DNA of 64,000 bases from contig NZ_BATQ01000045.1 in assembly GCF_000739635.1 (NCBI RefSeq), positions 1-64,000 of the forward strand, read 5' to 3'. Numbering within the stretch: the first letter of the stretch is position 1; every line of letters begins with the position of its first letter. The notes beneath the pieces are model-generated. The model did not search any database, was not told the origin of the DNA, and worked only from the letters and a program-made list of their open reading frames with translations. Origin of the DNA: Verrucomicrobium sp. BvORR034 (lineage in GTDB: Bacteria; Verrucomicrobiota; Verrucomicrobiia; Verrucomicrobiales; Verrucomicrobiaceae). Positions 51,766 to 60,649 of the stretch are shown piece by piece. The position numbers and the translations under genes are program-made.

Positions 51766-54700
51766 ATGCGCACTTATCTTTCCCTTATACTGTGCTGGCT
51801 GGCCATCGGCCCGCTTGCCGTCCTGGCGCAAAGCGGTGGAGGCGAGGCCGGCGAGCTCTACTTCAGGGGCTACATGCTGAAAAACGAGGCGGAAAAGCTG
51901 GAGCAGTCAAACGATCTGGCTGGTGCTCAAGCTAAATACGAAGAAGCCCGGCAACTGGTCGCCAAGGTTTCGCAAAATTTTCCGCAATGGCAGCCAGAAG
52001 TGGTGACCTATCGCCTCAAGGCGATTGAACAGTCCCTGGAACAGCTTTCCGCCAAACTCGGCGGAGCCAGGCCTGCTCCCGTAGCGGCCGCGCCGACGGC
52101 TCCGGCTCCGGCTAGCCCCAAGACGGTTTCCCCTGGAGCAACCGGCGGCGGCGGTGTGTCGCGTCCTCCAGTTGGTGAGATCCCTCCTGCATTGCCCCCG
52201 GGCAATATGGCAGTGGAAGACCTCACCAAGCAGTACCTTGCCCTGCAGCGCAAGAACGCGGAGATGGCCGCCCAGATCAAGGCCTACGACGAAAGCTACA
52301 ACGCTACCCTTCAGGAAAAGAACCGCGCCCAGCAGGAGAAAATGCTCCTGGAGCGCCAGATGAAAGACCTCAATGAGAAGGTCGATTCCCTGAGCCAGGC
52401 GACCAAGACTCGCGACACGACCTCCAAGTCCGAACTGGAGAAGGCGCGCAACGAGGTGAAGATGGTGTCGGATCTTCTGGAAAAGACCACCAATCAGCTC
52501 ACGGAGTCCACCAAGGTGATGGATTCCTTGCTGAAGGAGAAGGAGTCCCTTCAGGAAACTCAGCGTCGTTTGGAAAACGAGATCGACGTCATCAAGAAGG
52601 ACAAGCCGGAAGACTTCAAAAAGCTCCTGGCGGACAAGGACACTGCCCAGAAGAAACTTGAGGCTGACCTCGTCGAGGCGCGCAAAGGGGCTCAGGAAGC
52701 GCTCGATCTGCGCAAGACCATTGCGGAAAAGGAAACCGCTCAAAAGAACCTGGAAGGTGAGATCGAGACGCTGAAGGGGGAGTTGCGCAGTGCAAAGAGC
52801 GGATCGCCGATGTCCGTCCAGCTTAAGAAAAACGTGACCGAGAAGGAAACACTCCAGAAGCAGCTGGAGTCTGAACTCGCCGATGCCAAGCTGAAGGCCA
52901 AGGAGAACGAGGATCTAAAAAAGACCATGGCCGAGAAGGACGTGGCCCAGCGTCGCCTGGAAGCTGAGCTCGCCTCCGCCCGTCGGGACGCCATGTTGTC
53001 CGATGAGCTCAAGAAGACCATTGCGGAGAAGGATCTCGAGCGCCAGAAGCTGGAAAACGATCTGGCCCGGGTGGAAGTGGACCTCGCCGAAGCTAAAAAA
53101 GGCGTGGTGATGTCCGCTGAACTGCGTCGCACCGTCACGGAAAAGGAAGCGCTTCAAAAGAAGCTGGAGACCGAACTGGCCGACGCCAAGAAGTTTGCCC
53201 AGGAAGTGGACGAGCTAAAGGCCTCGATCGCCACGAAGGATGCCGCCGGCAAGAAACTTGAAACGGAGCTGGCCACGGTGAAGTCGGATCTGGAGTCTGC
53301 CCGCAAAGATCTGACGACGGCCAAAGCTGATGCGGCAGGTGCCTCCGCCCTGCGCAAGACCATCAAGGAGAAGGAAACCTTGCAAACCAAGTTGGAAGGG
53401 GAGCTTGCTGCCGCCAAAAAGACCGCAGGAGAAGTGCCCGGCTTGAAGTCCTCCATCGAGGAGAAGGATGAGGCCAGTGAAAAACTTTCGGCAGAGCTCA
53501 CCAAGGTGAAGTCGGACCTGGCCGCTGCCCGCAAGGAGTTGACCACGGCGAAAACCGATGCGTCCACGGCATCGACCCTCAAGAAGTCCATCAACGAGAA
53601 AGAAGCCGCCCAGAAGAAGCTGGAGGCGGATCTGGCCCTGGCCCAAAAAGGGGCGAAAGAGGCAGCCGAGTTGAAGAAGACGATCATGGAGAAGGATGCG
53701 CTCCAATCCAAGCTTGAAGGTGATCTGGCGAGGCTGCGGGTGGAGCTGGCATCAGCCAACAACACGGCCGTGAAGTCCACGGACCTGAAGAAGAGCATCG
53801 CCTCCATGGAGGCCACCCAGCAGAAGCTGGAGGCTGAACTCACTGCGGCCAAACAAGGTGCCGCTGAGGCTGAAGCGTTGCGCGTGGCCATGGTGGACAA
53901 GGACGTGCTGCAAAAGAAGCTGCAGGATGAGCTGACCCGTTTGGAGGCCGAGCTCGTGGAGGCCCGTCGTGGTGCGGCGCTGGCGGAGGAAATGAAGCGA
54001 ATGATTGTCGAGAAGGATGCCACCCAGAAGCAGATGGAGGCAGATCTTGCCAAAGTGCGCCAGGAGCTCGAAAGCACCAAGAAGGAGAAGTTCCAGTCCC
54101 AGGAGATGGCCAAGCTCTCCGCCAGCAAGGCGGCCACGGAAAAGAAGCTTGAGTCAGACCTCGTGAAGATGGAGATCGATCTGGCAGCGGCTCGCCGCAT
54201 GGCCCAGCAGGCCGACGAACTCAAGAAGCAGCTTGCTGACAAAGAAGCGCTCTACAAGCAGCTCCAGCAGGAACTGGCCGAGACCAAGCTTGAAGATTCC
54301 ATTCGCAGCGATGACTTCCGTATGCAGCTTGCGGAGAAGGATGCCTCGCACCGGAAACTGGAGGCGGCTCTTGCTGCCGCCACCAAGGATGCTCCCAAGC
54401 CCGAGGACCTGCGCCGTCTGATGACGGAGAACCAGCGCCTCAAAGATCAGCTCGAGGAGGCCTCTCTCCACGTGGCCAATCTAAAAGACGAAGGGTTGCG
54501 CAAGGACGCGGAAATCACCGCTCTGAAGACTCAGATCACCGGCATCCAAGGGGAACTGGTCCGGCTGCGCCAGGAAAACACCGTTTACCAGACCCAGGTG
54601 GCAGATCTCACCGTCAAGCTCAAGGAACTGAGCCGTGAGCTGGACAAGCAGCCGAAGACCCAGGTGGCTGGCGCGGTCAGTCCGGGAGAATCGGCCCGAC

Positions 54701-55635
54701 TTTCCCAGGAAAACGAGATGCTCCGCAACATCATCATGCGCCAGCTGCGCCAGCAGGAGCGCCAGCGTCAGGCGAAGGAGATCGTCATTGGCGAGATGAA
54801 GAAGCTTGAGAGCTCCTCCATCGCCCTCATGCAGAATCTTGAGGAGATGACGGCAGGCAAGATCATGGTCACCGTGGAGGAAGAGCCTCTCTTCAGCGAA
54901 CCCCAGTTGAAGGAGATCTTCGCTGCCAGCGGGGTGAATGTGACGCTAGAGACCACCAGTGGTCGGTCTCCCGCCTCAGCCGGTGCCGCTGCGGCCCCCC
55001 GCCGCGTGCTTGCTTATGATGCGTCTGAGGAAGAGCGCCTCATGGCCCATGCGGAAGAGGTGCTGATTCGCAGCGACTACGCGGGGGCCGCTGTCGCCTA
55101 CCAGGACGTGCTCCGTGCCAATCCCAAGAACATCACCGCGCTCACCAGCCTGGCTGGCATTCGCCTGCAGGAAGGCAAGTATGAGGAGGCGGAGGTTATG
55201 CTGCAGAAATGCCTCGTTTATGATCCCGAGAATCCCGTGGCCTTCTACCGCCTGGGCGTGAGCTACTTCCAGCAGAGCCGGATGGACGAGGCCTATGCCA
55301 TGTTCGCCAAGAGTGTGGAGAAGAGCAATGACAACGCCCGCTCCCGTCACTACATGGGCATCATCGCCACCAAGATGGGCAACCGCGCGAAGGCGGAGGC
55401 CGAGTTCAAGGGGGCGCTGGCCATCGATCCTGGCTACGGAGATGCCCACTTCAATCTGGCAGTGCTCTATGCCACTGCGAATCCTCCCAACTGGGCTCTC
55501 GCCAGACAGCATTACAAAAACGCCCTGGCTCGCGGAGTGAAGGCTGATCCTACAATGGACAAGCTGATCCGGGACACCCAGGCCCCCAACCCGGCGGTGC
55601 AGACCCGGGAAACCGCCGCCACTGTCCCCTATTAA
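51766..55635 (+). CDS. Exported coiled-coil protein with quantised modules and C-terminal TPR repeats
   Basis: 1289 residues from ATG 51766, which begins the signal peptide MRTYLSLILCWLAIGPLAVL; the frame is open further upstream. A Pro/Ala-rich part (about 105-145) is followed by continuous coiled coil. Residues 315-881 consist of 16 modules, each starting like LKKTIAEKDxxQKKLExELA: seven are 31 long, six 38, two 45 and one 32. A further helical part and a Val/Pro linker lead to TPRs from about 1090 (VLIRSDYAGAAVAYQDVLRA, CLVYDPENPVAFYRLGVSYF, ALAIDPGYGDAHFNLAVLY). It may be a long periplasmic spacer or scaffold. It is followed by a foldase gene in the same direction. No known family is recognised for the whole. 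Confidence 0.9.
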   Translation: MRTYLSLILCWLAIGPLAVLAQSGGGEAGELYFRGYMLKNEAEKLEQSNDLAGAQAKYEEARQLVAKVSQNFPQWQPEVVTYRLKAIEQSLEQLSAKLGGARPAPVAAAPTAPAPASPKTVSPGATGGGGVSRPPVGEIPPALPPGNMAVEDLTKQYLALQRKNAEMAAQIKAYDESYNATLQEKNRAQQEKMLLERQMKDLNEKVDSLSQATKTRDTTSKSELEKARNEVKMVSDLLEKTTNQLTESTKVMDSLLKEKESLQETQRRLENEIDVIKKDKPEDFKKLLADKDTAQKKLEADLVEARKGAQEALDLRKTIAEKETAQKNLEGEIETLKGELRSAKSGSPMSVQLKKNVTEKETLQKQLESELADAKLKAKENEDLKKTMAEKDVAQRRLEAELASARRDAMLSDELKKTIAEKDLERQKLENDLARVEVDLAEAKKGVVMSAELRRTVTEKEALQKKLETELADAKKFAQEVDELKASIATKDAAGKKLETELATVKSDLESARKDLTTAKADAAGASALRKTIKEKETLQTKLEGELAAAKKTAGEVPGLKSSIEEKDEASEKLSAELTKVKSDLAAARKELTTAKTDASTASTLKKSINEKEAAQKKLEADLALAQKGAKEAAELKKTIMEKDALQSKLEGDLARLRVELASANNTAVKSTDLKKSIASMEATQQKLEAELTAAKQGAAEAEALRVAMVDKDVLQKKLQDELTRLEAELVEARRGAALAEEMKRMIVEKDATQKQMEADLAKVRQELESTKKEKFQSQEMAKLSASKAATEKKLESDLVKMEIDLAAARRMAQQADELKKQLADKEALYKQLQQELAETKLEDSIRSDDFRMQLAEKDASHRKLEAALAAATKDAPKPEDLRRLMTENQRLKDQLEEASLHVANLKDEGLRKDAEITALKTQITGIQGELVRLRQENTVYQTQVADLTVKLKELSRELDKQPKTQVAGAVSPGESARLSQENEMLRNIIMRQLRQQERQRQAKEIVIGEMKKLESSSIALMQNLEEMTAGKIMVTVEEEPLFSEPQLKEIFAASGVNVTLETTSGRSPASAGAAAAPRRVLAYDASEEERLMAHAEEVLIRSDYAGAAVAYQDVLRANPKNITALTSLAGIRLQEGKYEEAEVMLQKCLVYDPENPVAFYRLGVSYFQQSRMDEAYAMFAKSVEKSNDNARSRHYMGIIATKMGNRAKAEAEFKGALAIDPGYGDAHFNLAVLYATANPPNWALARQHYKNALARGVKADPTMDKLIRDTQAPNPAVQTRETAATVPY

Positions 55636-55745
55636 TGGCTGATGGAGGGCATTTGACCGCTCCAAGCCTGCGCTTCCCTGTAAAAACTGATTGACCGTGA
55701 CTGCGGGCGGCATTTCTTCGCCGCTCGCTCTACACCCCGCTTCCC

Positions 55746-57302
55746 ATGCTCGAGTTTCTTCGCCGCCAGACCAAGCCCATCATGATCTCGCTTGCCGCGA
55801 TCATCATCATTGCGTTCACCTTCTGGGGAGGGCAGACCAATCGGAAAGAGCCGGGCATGCATTCCGCTGAGGACACGGCGTTCACGATCTACGGCAAGGA
55901 ACACACCTTTGCCGAACACTCCCGCCTGGATCGCCTGTACCGTCTGGCCTACGGCATGGGGCTTTCTTCTCCCACGGGTCGCGGCGACTTCGCCAGCACC
56001 ATGGGCTTTGTGGTTCAGAAGTATCAGGCTGAGGGGATGATCCCGGTGGACTTTGCGTTCAACCTCCTGGTGCTGCGTGAGGAACTGGAGAAGAACGGGG
56101 TGCAAGCCACCAACGAAGAGGCTCGTGAAGCCTTCCGGAAGCTTCCTATTTTCCAAAGCAAAGATGGCAACTTTGATGGCAATGTGGCTGAACAGTTCCA
56201 AAACAACATCGGTGCGTTGGGGCTGCGTGACACCGATGTCTTCGATGTCCTGCGTGACTGGATCGGCTTCCAGCGCCTGCATGAGATCGTGGCTGGCAAC
56301 GCCGTGCTGAACAACAACGTTTCCAAGCAGCTCTACGCTTCCACGTTCCAAACCGTCAAAGCGGCCTCCATCCCTTTCGTCACGGACGACTTCAAGAAAG
56401 ACGCCAAGCCGACGGATGAAGAGATCGCCAAGTATTACGAAGAGAAGAAGGAAATATTCAAAACCGCACCCAAGCGCGCCATTTCCTATGTGCTGTTCGC
56501 AAAGCCGGATGTGGAGAAGCTCAATGCAGAAGACACCGTCAAGGCCCGCAACGAGTTTGCTGCCAAGGTGAACGACTTCGGTGTGGCGGCAATTGCCCCA
56601 GGAGCAAAGCTTGAAGACGTGGCCAAGAACGCCAAGGTGGAGCTCAAGACGGAGGCCCTCTTCACCATGGAAGCTCCTCCTGAGGCTCTGAAAGAAGAAC
56701 CCAGCCTCATCAGCGAGATCTTCCGCATTGATCCCAAGAACCGTCCAGTGAGCGATCCGGTGGAAGGCTCGAAGGGCTACTACTTCTTCAGCGTGACGCA
56801 GGAAGAAGAGCCCAAGCAGCAGGAACTGGCTGACGTGAAGGAAAAAATCACGGAACAGCTCACCGCCCAGAAAGCCCAGGAGCTGATGACGAAGGCGGCC
56901 AGCGAGGCCCGCAAGAAGCTGGAAGAAGCCATCAAGGGTGGCAAGACGTTCGAAGAGGCGGCCAAGGAGGCCAACCTCACACCGCAACAGCTGCCTGAGT
57001 TCTCCCCGTCCAATCCGCTGATGGACCGCACCAACGGCCGCGAAATCGCTGCCGAGACCCGCACCACCCCGGCTGGCAGCTTCACGAAGCCCCTGCCGAC
57101 CGAGAACGGTGTGCTGCTCGTGTACGTGATCTCCAAGGAGCTTCGCAAGCGCGAAGACGGCGCTACCACCAAGGCCAACATTGAGAAGTCCCTCGACGGC
57201 ATGATGCAGGGTGATATTTTCCGCGCTTGGTTCCAGCGTCGCCGTGACGAGGCCAAGGAAAACGCCGACCCGCTTCAGCGCCGCCTTCTTGGCCTTCAGT
57301 AA
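55746..57302 (+). CDS. SurA/PpiD-like periplasmic foldase
   Basis: 518 residues. A single N-terminal helix (PIMISLAAIIIIAFTFWGG) anchors it in the inner membrane, as in PpiD. A SurA_N-like helical chaperone part (about 60-220, REELEKNGVQATNEEAREAF) is followed by a parvulin-type segment whose start RAISYVLFAKPD departs from the usual xAxHIL consensus, then long helices with GGKTFEEAAKEANL and a second PPIase-like end (AGSFTKPLPTENGVLLVYV). It probably assists folding of exported proteins, with doubtful isomerase activity. It lies 110 bases after the coiled-coil gene and just before a TPR gene, perhaps one operon. Confidence 0.83.
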   Translation: MLEFLRRQTKPIMISLAAIIIIAFTFWGGQTNRKEPGMHSAEDTAFTIYGKEHTFAEHSRLDRLYRLAYGMGLSSPTGRGDFASTMGFVVQKYQAEGMIPVDFAFNLLVLREELEKNGVQATNEEAREAFRKLPIFQSKDGNFDGNVAEQFQNNIGALGLRDTDVFDVLRDWIGFQRLHEIVAGNAVLNNNVSKQLYASTFQTVKAASIPFVTDDFKKDAKPTDEEIAKYYEEKKEIFKTAPKRAISYVLFAKPDVEKLNAEDTVKARNEFAAKVNDFGVAAIAPGAKLEDVAKNAKVELKTEALFTMEAPPEALKEEPSLISEIFRIDPKNRPVSDPVEGSKGYYFFSVTQEEEPKQQELADVKEKITEQLTAQKAQELMTKAASEARKKLEEAIKGGKTFEEAAKEANLTPQQLPEFSPSNPLMDRTNGREIAAETRTTPAGSFTKPLPTENGVLLVYVISKELRKREDGATTKANIEKSLDGMMQGDIFRAWFQRRRDEAKENADPLQRRLLGLQ

Positions 57303-57343
57303 TCGCCAGATCCCTGAGATCGGGGTGGCCAACGCATGTGAAC

Positions 57344-57700
57344 ATGAGTGACAACCCCGATCGCGACTTCCTCTATGACGAGGCCAGCGGCCTCGTCGCC
57401 ATTGGAGAAATCGAGGAGGCCGTGACCCTCTACCGACGCTCGGTGGAGCTGGATCCGGCCTACTTTGACGGCTGGCATGCCTTGGGCATGGCCCTGCTGA
57501 AATCAGGACAGGTCAAAGAGGCCATCGGTGCTGGATTGATGGCCACCACCCTCCGCCCCAACGACCTTCTGGCCTGGACCGCCCTGTCCCAGATGTACGT
57601 GAAGAATGGCCAGATTGCCGAGGCAGAAGACGCCAAAGGCAAGGCCCGGATCCTCTCCCTGGGTGGCAAAGTTGTGCAGGCTCCCAAAGACGGAGCCTAG
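57344..57700 (+). CDS. Small TPR protein
   Basis: 118 residues from ATG 57344; a GTG two codons earlier is an alternative. Three TPR-like units are visible: DEASGLVAIGEIEEAVTLYR, FDGWHALGMALLKSGQVKEA and LAWTALSQMYVKNGQIAEAE. There is no signal peptide, so it should be cytoplasmic, unlike the two exported proteins encoded upstream. It may be an adaptor. It starts 41 bases after the foldase stop. Confidence 0.83.
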   Translation: MSDNPDRDFLYDEASGLVAIGEIEEAVTLYRRSVELDPAYFDGWHALGMALLKSGQVKEAIGAGLMATTLRPNDLLAWTALSQMYVKNGQIAEAEDAKGKARILSLGGKVVQAPKDGA

Positions 57701-57759
57701 TCGCCAGCGACCGTTCGGGGGCGTTTTTCCCCATGACAGAGGCAGCTTTTTGCAGCATG

Positions 57760-57767
57760 GAAGGAGG
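57760..57767 (+). promoter_or_regulatory. Near-perfect ribosome-binding site of metG
   Basis: AAGGAGGT lies three bases upstream of ATG 57771. It decides the start, since the frame is open for another 165 bases upstream into the TPR gene. Confidence 0.85.
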
Positions 57768-57770
57768 TCC

Positions 57771-59354
57771 ATGCCCAAGCCCTATTACATCACGACCGCC
57801 ATTGACTACACCAATGCACCGCCGCACATCGGCCATGCTTATGAGAAGGTGTTGGCGGACGTCATGGCCCGCTTCCAGCGGCTGAACGGGCGTGAGGTGT
57901 ACTTCCTCACCGGGGTGGATCAGCATGGCCAGAAGGTGCAGAAGAGCGCCGACAAGGCTGGCATCAGCCCTCAAGACTTCGTGGACGGGATTTCGCAGAA
58001 GTTCATTGAGCTCTGGGACAAGCTGGGTGTCCGCTATGATGGTTGGGCTGCCACCACCGCGGAGCCTCACAAGAAAGTCGTGCGGGCCATGCTGCAGAAG
58101 CTGCATGATGCCGGTCAGCTCTACAAACAGAGTTACACGGGCTTCTACAGCGTGCGCCAGGAACAGTTCCTCACGGACAAAGAACGTGGTCCAGACGGGA
58201 CCTTTGGTGAGGAATGGGGCGAAGTCGTGGAGTTGGAGGAGTCAAACTGGTTCTTCAAGCTCAGCGAGCACGTGGACTGGCTGCGTGCCTACATCAAGTC
58301 CCACCCGGATTTCATCTTCCCGGCCTTCCGCACCAACGACGTGCTCAATGCCCTCGAAAACTCAGTGGGACAGGACCTGTGCATTTCCCGGCCGGTTGAG
58401 CGTCTGAGCTGGGGCATCCCGCTGCCTTTTGACGAGGGGTTTGTCAATTTCGTGTGGTTCGATGCGTTGACGAACTATATCAGCTTCGCCGGGTACCTCT
58501 CGGATGAGGTCGGCAATGAGGGGCTTCCTGAGTTCAAACGCATCTGGCCTGCCGATGCCCATGTCATCGGCAAGGACATTCTCGTGCCGGCGCATGCCAT
58601 CTACTGGCCCATCATGTTGCATGCCTTGGGCTTCGCAGATGACCAGATGCCCAAGCTCATTGTCCACGGCTGGTGGAACATCAAGGGGCAGAAGATGAGC
58701 AAGACGCTCGGGAACGTCGTGGACCCCAACGAGGTGTCCAACGTGTTTACTCCTGAAGCCCTGCGCTATTACCTCATGAGGGACATGGCCACGGGTTATG
58801 ATGCCGACCTCAGCGAGGAGCGCATGCAGATTGCCTACAATGAGCTTGCTCGCGGACTGGGCAATCTCCTGAACCGTGCGCTCAACATGTCCCAGAAGTA
58901 CCGTGAGGGCGCGCTCTCCACGGGCGGCGGCTACGACGATGAGATCAACCAGGCCCTGCGCCAGACGGTGGCAGCGGCTCCGGCGGCGTATATCGAGGAA
59001 ATGAACAACTGGGCAATCCACAACGGCATCGCCGAGGCGTGGAAGATCGTGACCCATGCGAACCAGTTCGTGGACCTGACCCAGCCGTTCAAGCTGGCCA
59101 AGGATCCGGAGCAGGCCGCCCGTCTGGACAGTGTGCTCTACCATCTGGCAGAAGCCCTGGCACACGTGAGCATCCTGCTAAGCCCCATCATGCCTGAAGC
59201 CTGCAAGAAGCTTCAGACCCAGCTGGGCTGGACTCCTGCCGAGGGGTTCCAGGTAAAGGATCTTGCCTGGGGACTCCTGCCCGAGGGGCATCAGCATGGC
59301 CTGCCGGTTCCGTTGTTCCCCCGCATCGAGTTTGGGGAGGCTGAGGCCAAGTAG
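57771..59354 (+). CDS. metG: Methionyl-tRNA synthetase
   Basis: 527 residues from ATG 57771. The HIGH motif is in TNAPPHIGHAYEKVLADV, followed by YFLTGVDQHGQKVQKSA; WGIPLP and VNFVWFDALTNYISF mark the active site, and KMSKS reads GQKMSKTLGNVVDP. The C-terminal part is the anticodon-binding helical domain. The four-Cys zinc knot of the E. coli enzyme and the C-terminal dimerisation domain are absent, as in short bacterial forms. It charges tRNA-Met. A palindromic repeat block follows. Confidence 0.96.
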   Translation: MPKPYYITTAIDYTNAPPHIGHAYEKVLADVMARFQRLNGREVYFLTGVDQHGQKVQKSADKAGISPQDFVDGISQKFIELWDKLGVRYDGWAATTAEPHKKVVRAMLQKLHDAGQLYKQSYTGFYSVRQEQFLTDKERGPDGTFGEEWGEVVELEESNWFFKLSEHVDWLRAYIKSHPDFIFPAFRTNDVLNALENSVGQDLCISRPVERLSWGIPLPFDEGFVNFVWFDALTNYISFAGYLSDEVGNEGLPEFKRIWPADAHVIGKDILVPAHAIYWPIMLHALGFADDQMPKLIVHGWWNIKGQKMSKTLGNVVDPNEVSNVFTPEALRYYLMRDMATGYDADLSEERMQIAYNELARGLGNLLNRALNMSQKYREGALSTGGGYDDEINQALRQTVAAAPAAYIEEMNNWAIHNGIAEAWKIVTHANQFVDLTQPFKLAKDPEQAARLDSVLYHLAEALAHVSILLSPIMPEACKKLQTQLGWTPAEGFQVKDLAWGLLPEGHQHGLPVPLFPRIEFGEAEAK

Positions 59355-59425
59355 GACTTTGGGCCCTGAGGCTGGTTCCCACCGTGGGGGCCAACGATCG
59401 GAAGCTGAAGTCCCAGCGGGGGAAA

Positions 59426-59904
59426 ATGCATCCTGAAGCGAGATGTTAGATCTGCGGCGTTTCTCGTCCGCGGCCACGCCTCTGGCACCCCTTTCAGGGG
59501 GGCACAAATTGAACGCGTTTCGCAGTGGTATCGCTACGCTCAAGCCCTGGCAACCATGTGGAATGCCTTCGGCATATCGGCCCGTGGTTGAATGGTGTAT
59601 TTTTTGGCACATCTCACTCGAAGCAGGCGGAGCACCTGCTCCACAGTGCGTCCGGGGAGTCGAAGTCCAGACCATCTTTCGCAAAGCGGGCCACTCCATG
59701 CCGAAGGTAGCTAGGGGCCGGGCGAGTTTGACGAGCCCATGCCCCTGGAAAGCAGAGTTATTCCCTGCACCCTGAAAGTGGTGCCAGACGAGAGACGCCG
59801 CGGTTCTGGCGTCCTTTCAGGATGCATTCAATTCACGGACGTCCAGGGGTTTTCGGTCGTGTTGCTCCCTCGACCCCTGGCTACCGTCTGAGATGCCTTC
59901 GGCA
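59426..59904. repeat. Palindromic repeat block after metG
   Basis: The 572-base gap holds no gene. A left arm at 59426-59500 (ATGCATCCTGAA, GCGGCGTTTCTCGT, CTGGCACCCCTTTCAGGG) is matched in reverse at 59771-59826. A direct repeat also occurs: CCCTGGCAACC with ATGCCTTCGGCAT (59545-59575) and CCCTGGCTACC with ATGCCTTCGGCA (59874-59904). So the block contains several copies of one short unit in mixed orientation, each with small palindromes. This is the form of REP/BIME-like elements. Confidence 0.75.
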
Positions 59905-59926
59905 ATCGGTCAGAGGGACAACTACC

Positions 59927-60484
59927 TCAGTTCAACGACGGATCCGCCGGCATGCGGGCCAGGAGCTTGTAGTAAGGGCCGAGGTCATCCAGCACCGTGG
60001 TCCACAAGTCGGTGGACGGTTGGGCCGTCACGATCTTGGAGAGCGGGGCGCAGGTGATCCAGGAGTTCTGTTCCAGCTCATTCTCCAGCTGGCCCTCTGA
60101 CCATCCGGAATAGCCGACGAAGCCCCGCACGGAGCGGCCCTTGTCGAGCTCCTTCATGGCCTGTTCCGTGGACAGGTGGGTCTGCATCCGCAGCTCCCGT
60201 TTTTTGGAGTTCCAGTTGAAGGCGGCAAAGGAAAGTTTGTTGGTGCCCACGGGGCCGCCGAGGAACACGGGAACCTCACCGAGACGTCCCAGATCCTTGT
60301 CATCCAGAAGGTCGGCCACCCGCTTGTCCAGCGGCCGGTTCAGGATGTAGCCAAACGCTCCGTCCTCGGTGTTGTGCGAGGCAAGCAGAAGCACCGTGTG
60401 AAAGAAATTGGGATCCCGCAATGCGGGTGAGGCCACCAGCAGCGAACCACTGAGGGACTCAGGCTTGCTGTCGTCAAGATTCAT
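59927..60484 (-). CDS. YqgE/AlgH-family protein
   Basis: 185 residues from ATG 60484 (MNLDDSKPESLSGSLLVASP). The family pattern is clear: LRDPNFFHTVLLLASHNTED, GAFGYILNRPLDKRV, FLGGPVGTNKLSF, and VRGFVGYSGWSEGQLENELE followed by NSWI. The fold is a conserved cytoplasmic domain whose biochemical role is not established, although named for an effect on alginate genes in Pseudomonas. The gene is divergent from trpD. Confidence 0.92.
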   Translation of the reverse strand: MNLDDSKPESLSGSLLVASPALRDPNFFHTVLLLASHNTEDGAFGYILNRPLDKRVADLLDDKDLGRLGEVPVFLGGPVGTNKLSFAAFNWNSKKRELRMQTHLSTEQAMKELDKGRSVRGFVGYSGWSEGQLENELEQNSWITCAPLSKIVTAQPSTDLWTTVLDDLGPYYKLLARMPADPSLN

Positions 60485-60649
60485 GAGGGTATGACAGAAA
60501 AAGGTTGGCCCTGCGGCAGAATAATGTGCATTGCCCGGCATGGCAAGAAGCCTCCGGTAAATCTACATCAAGGATACGACTCTCGGAGATGACGCGAAGT
60601 TTGATGTTTGAGGCTTGAGCGCCTCTCCGCCCTGTCCCAGTATTCTCGC

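Noticed and set aside
55632-57332. A 566-codon frame on the - strand
   Set aside because: It lies opposite the foldase gene and has no family character; the + strand protein has a membrane anchor and SurA-like pattern.
57701-57770. Riboswitch or T-box upstream of metG
   Set aside because: The gap is only 70 bases, with no T-box sequence or leader terminator; only a strong ribosome site is seen.
60610-60625. Small hairpin GAGGC/GCCTC before trpD as an attenuator
   Set aside because: There is no leader peptide with Trp codons and no terminator T-run.
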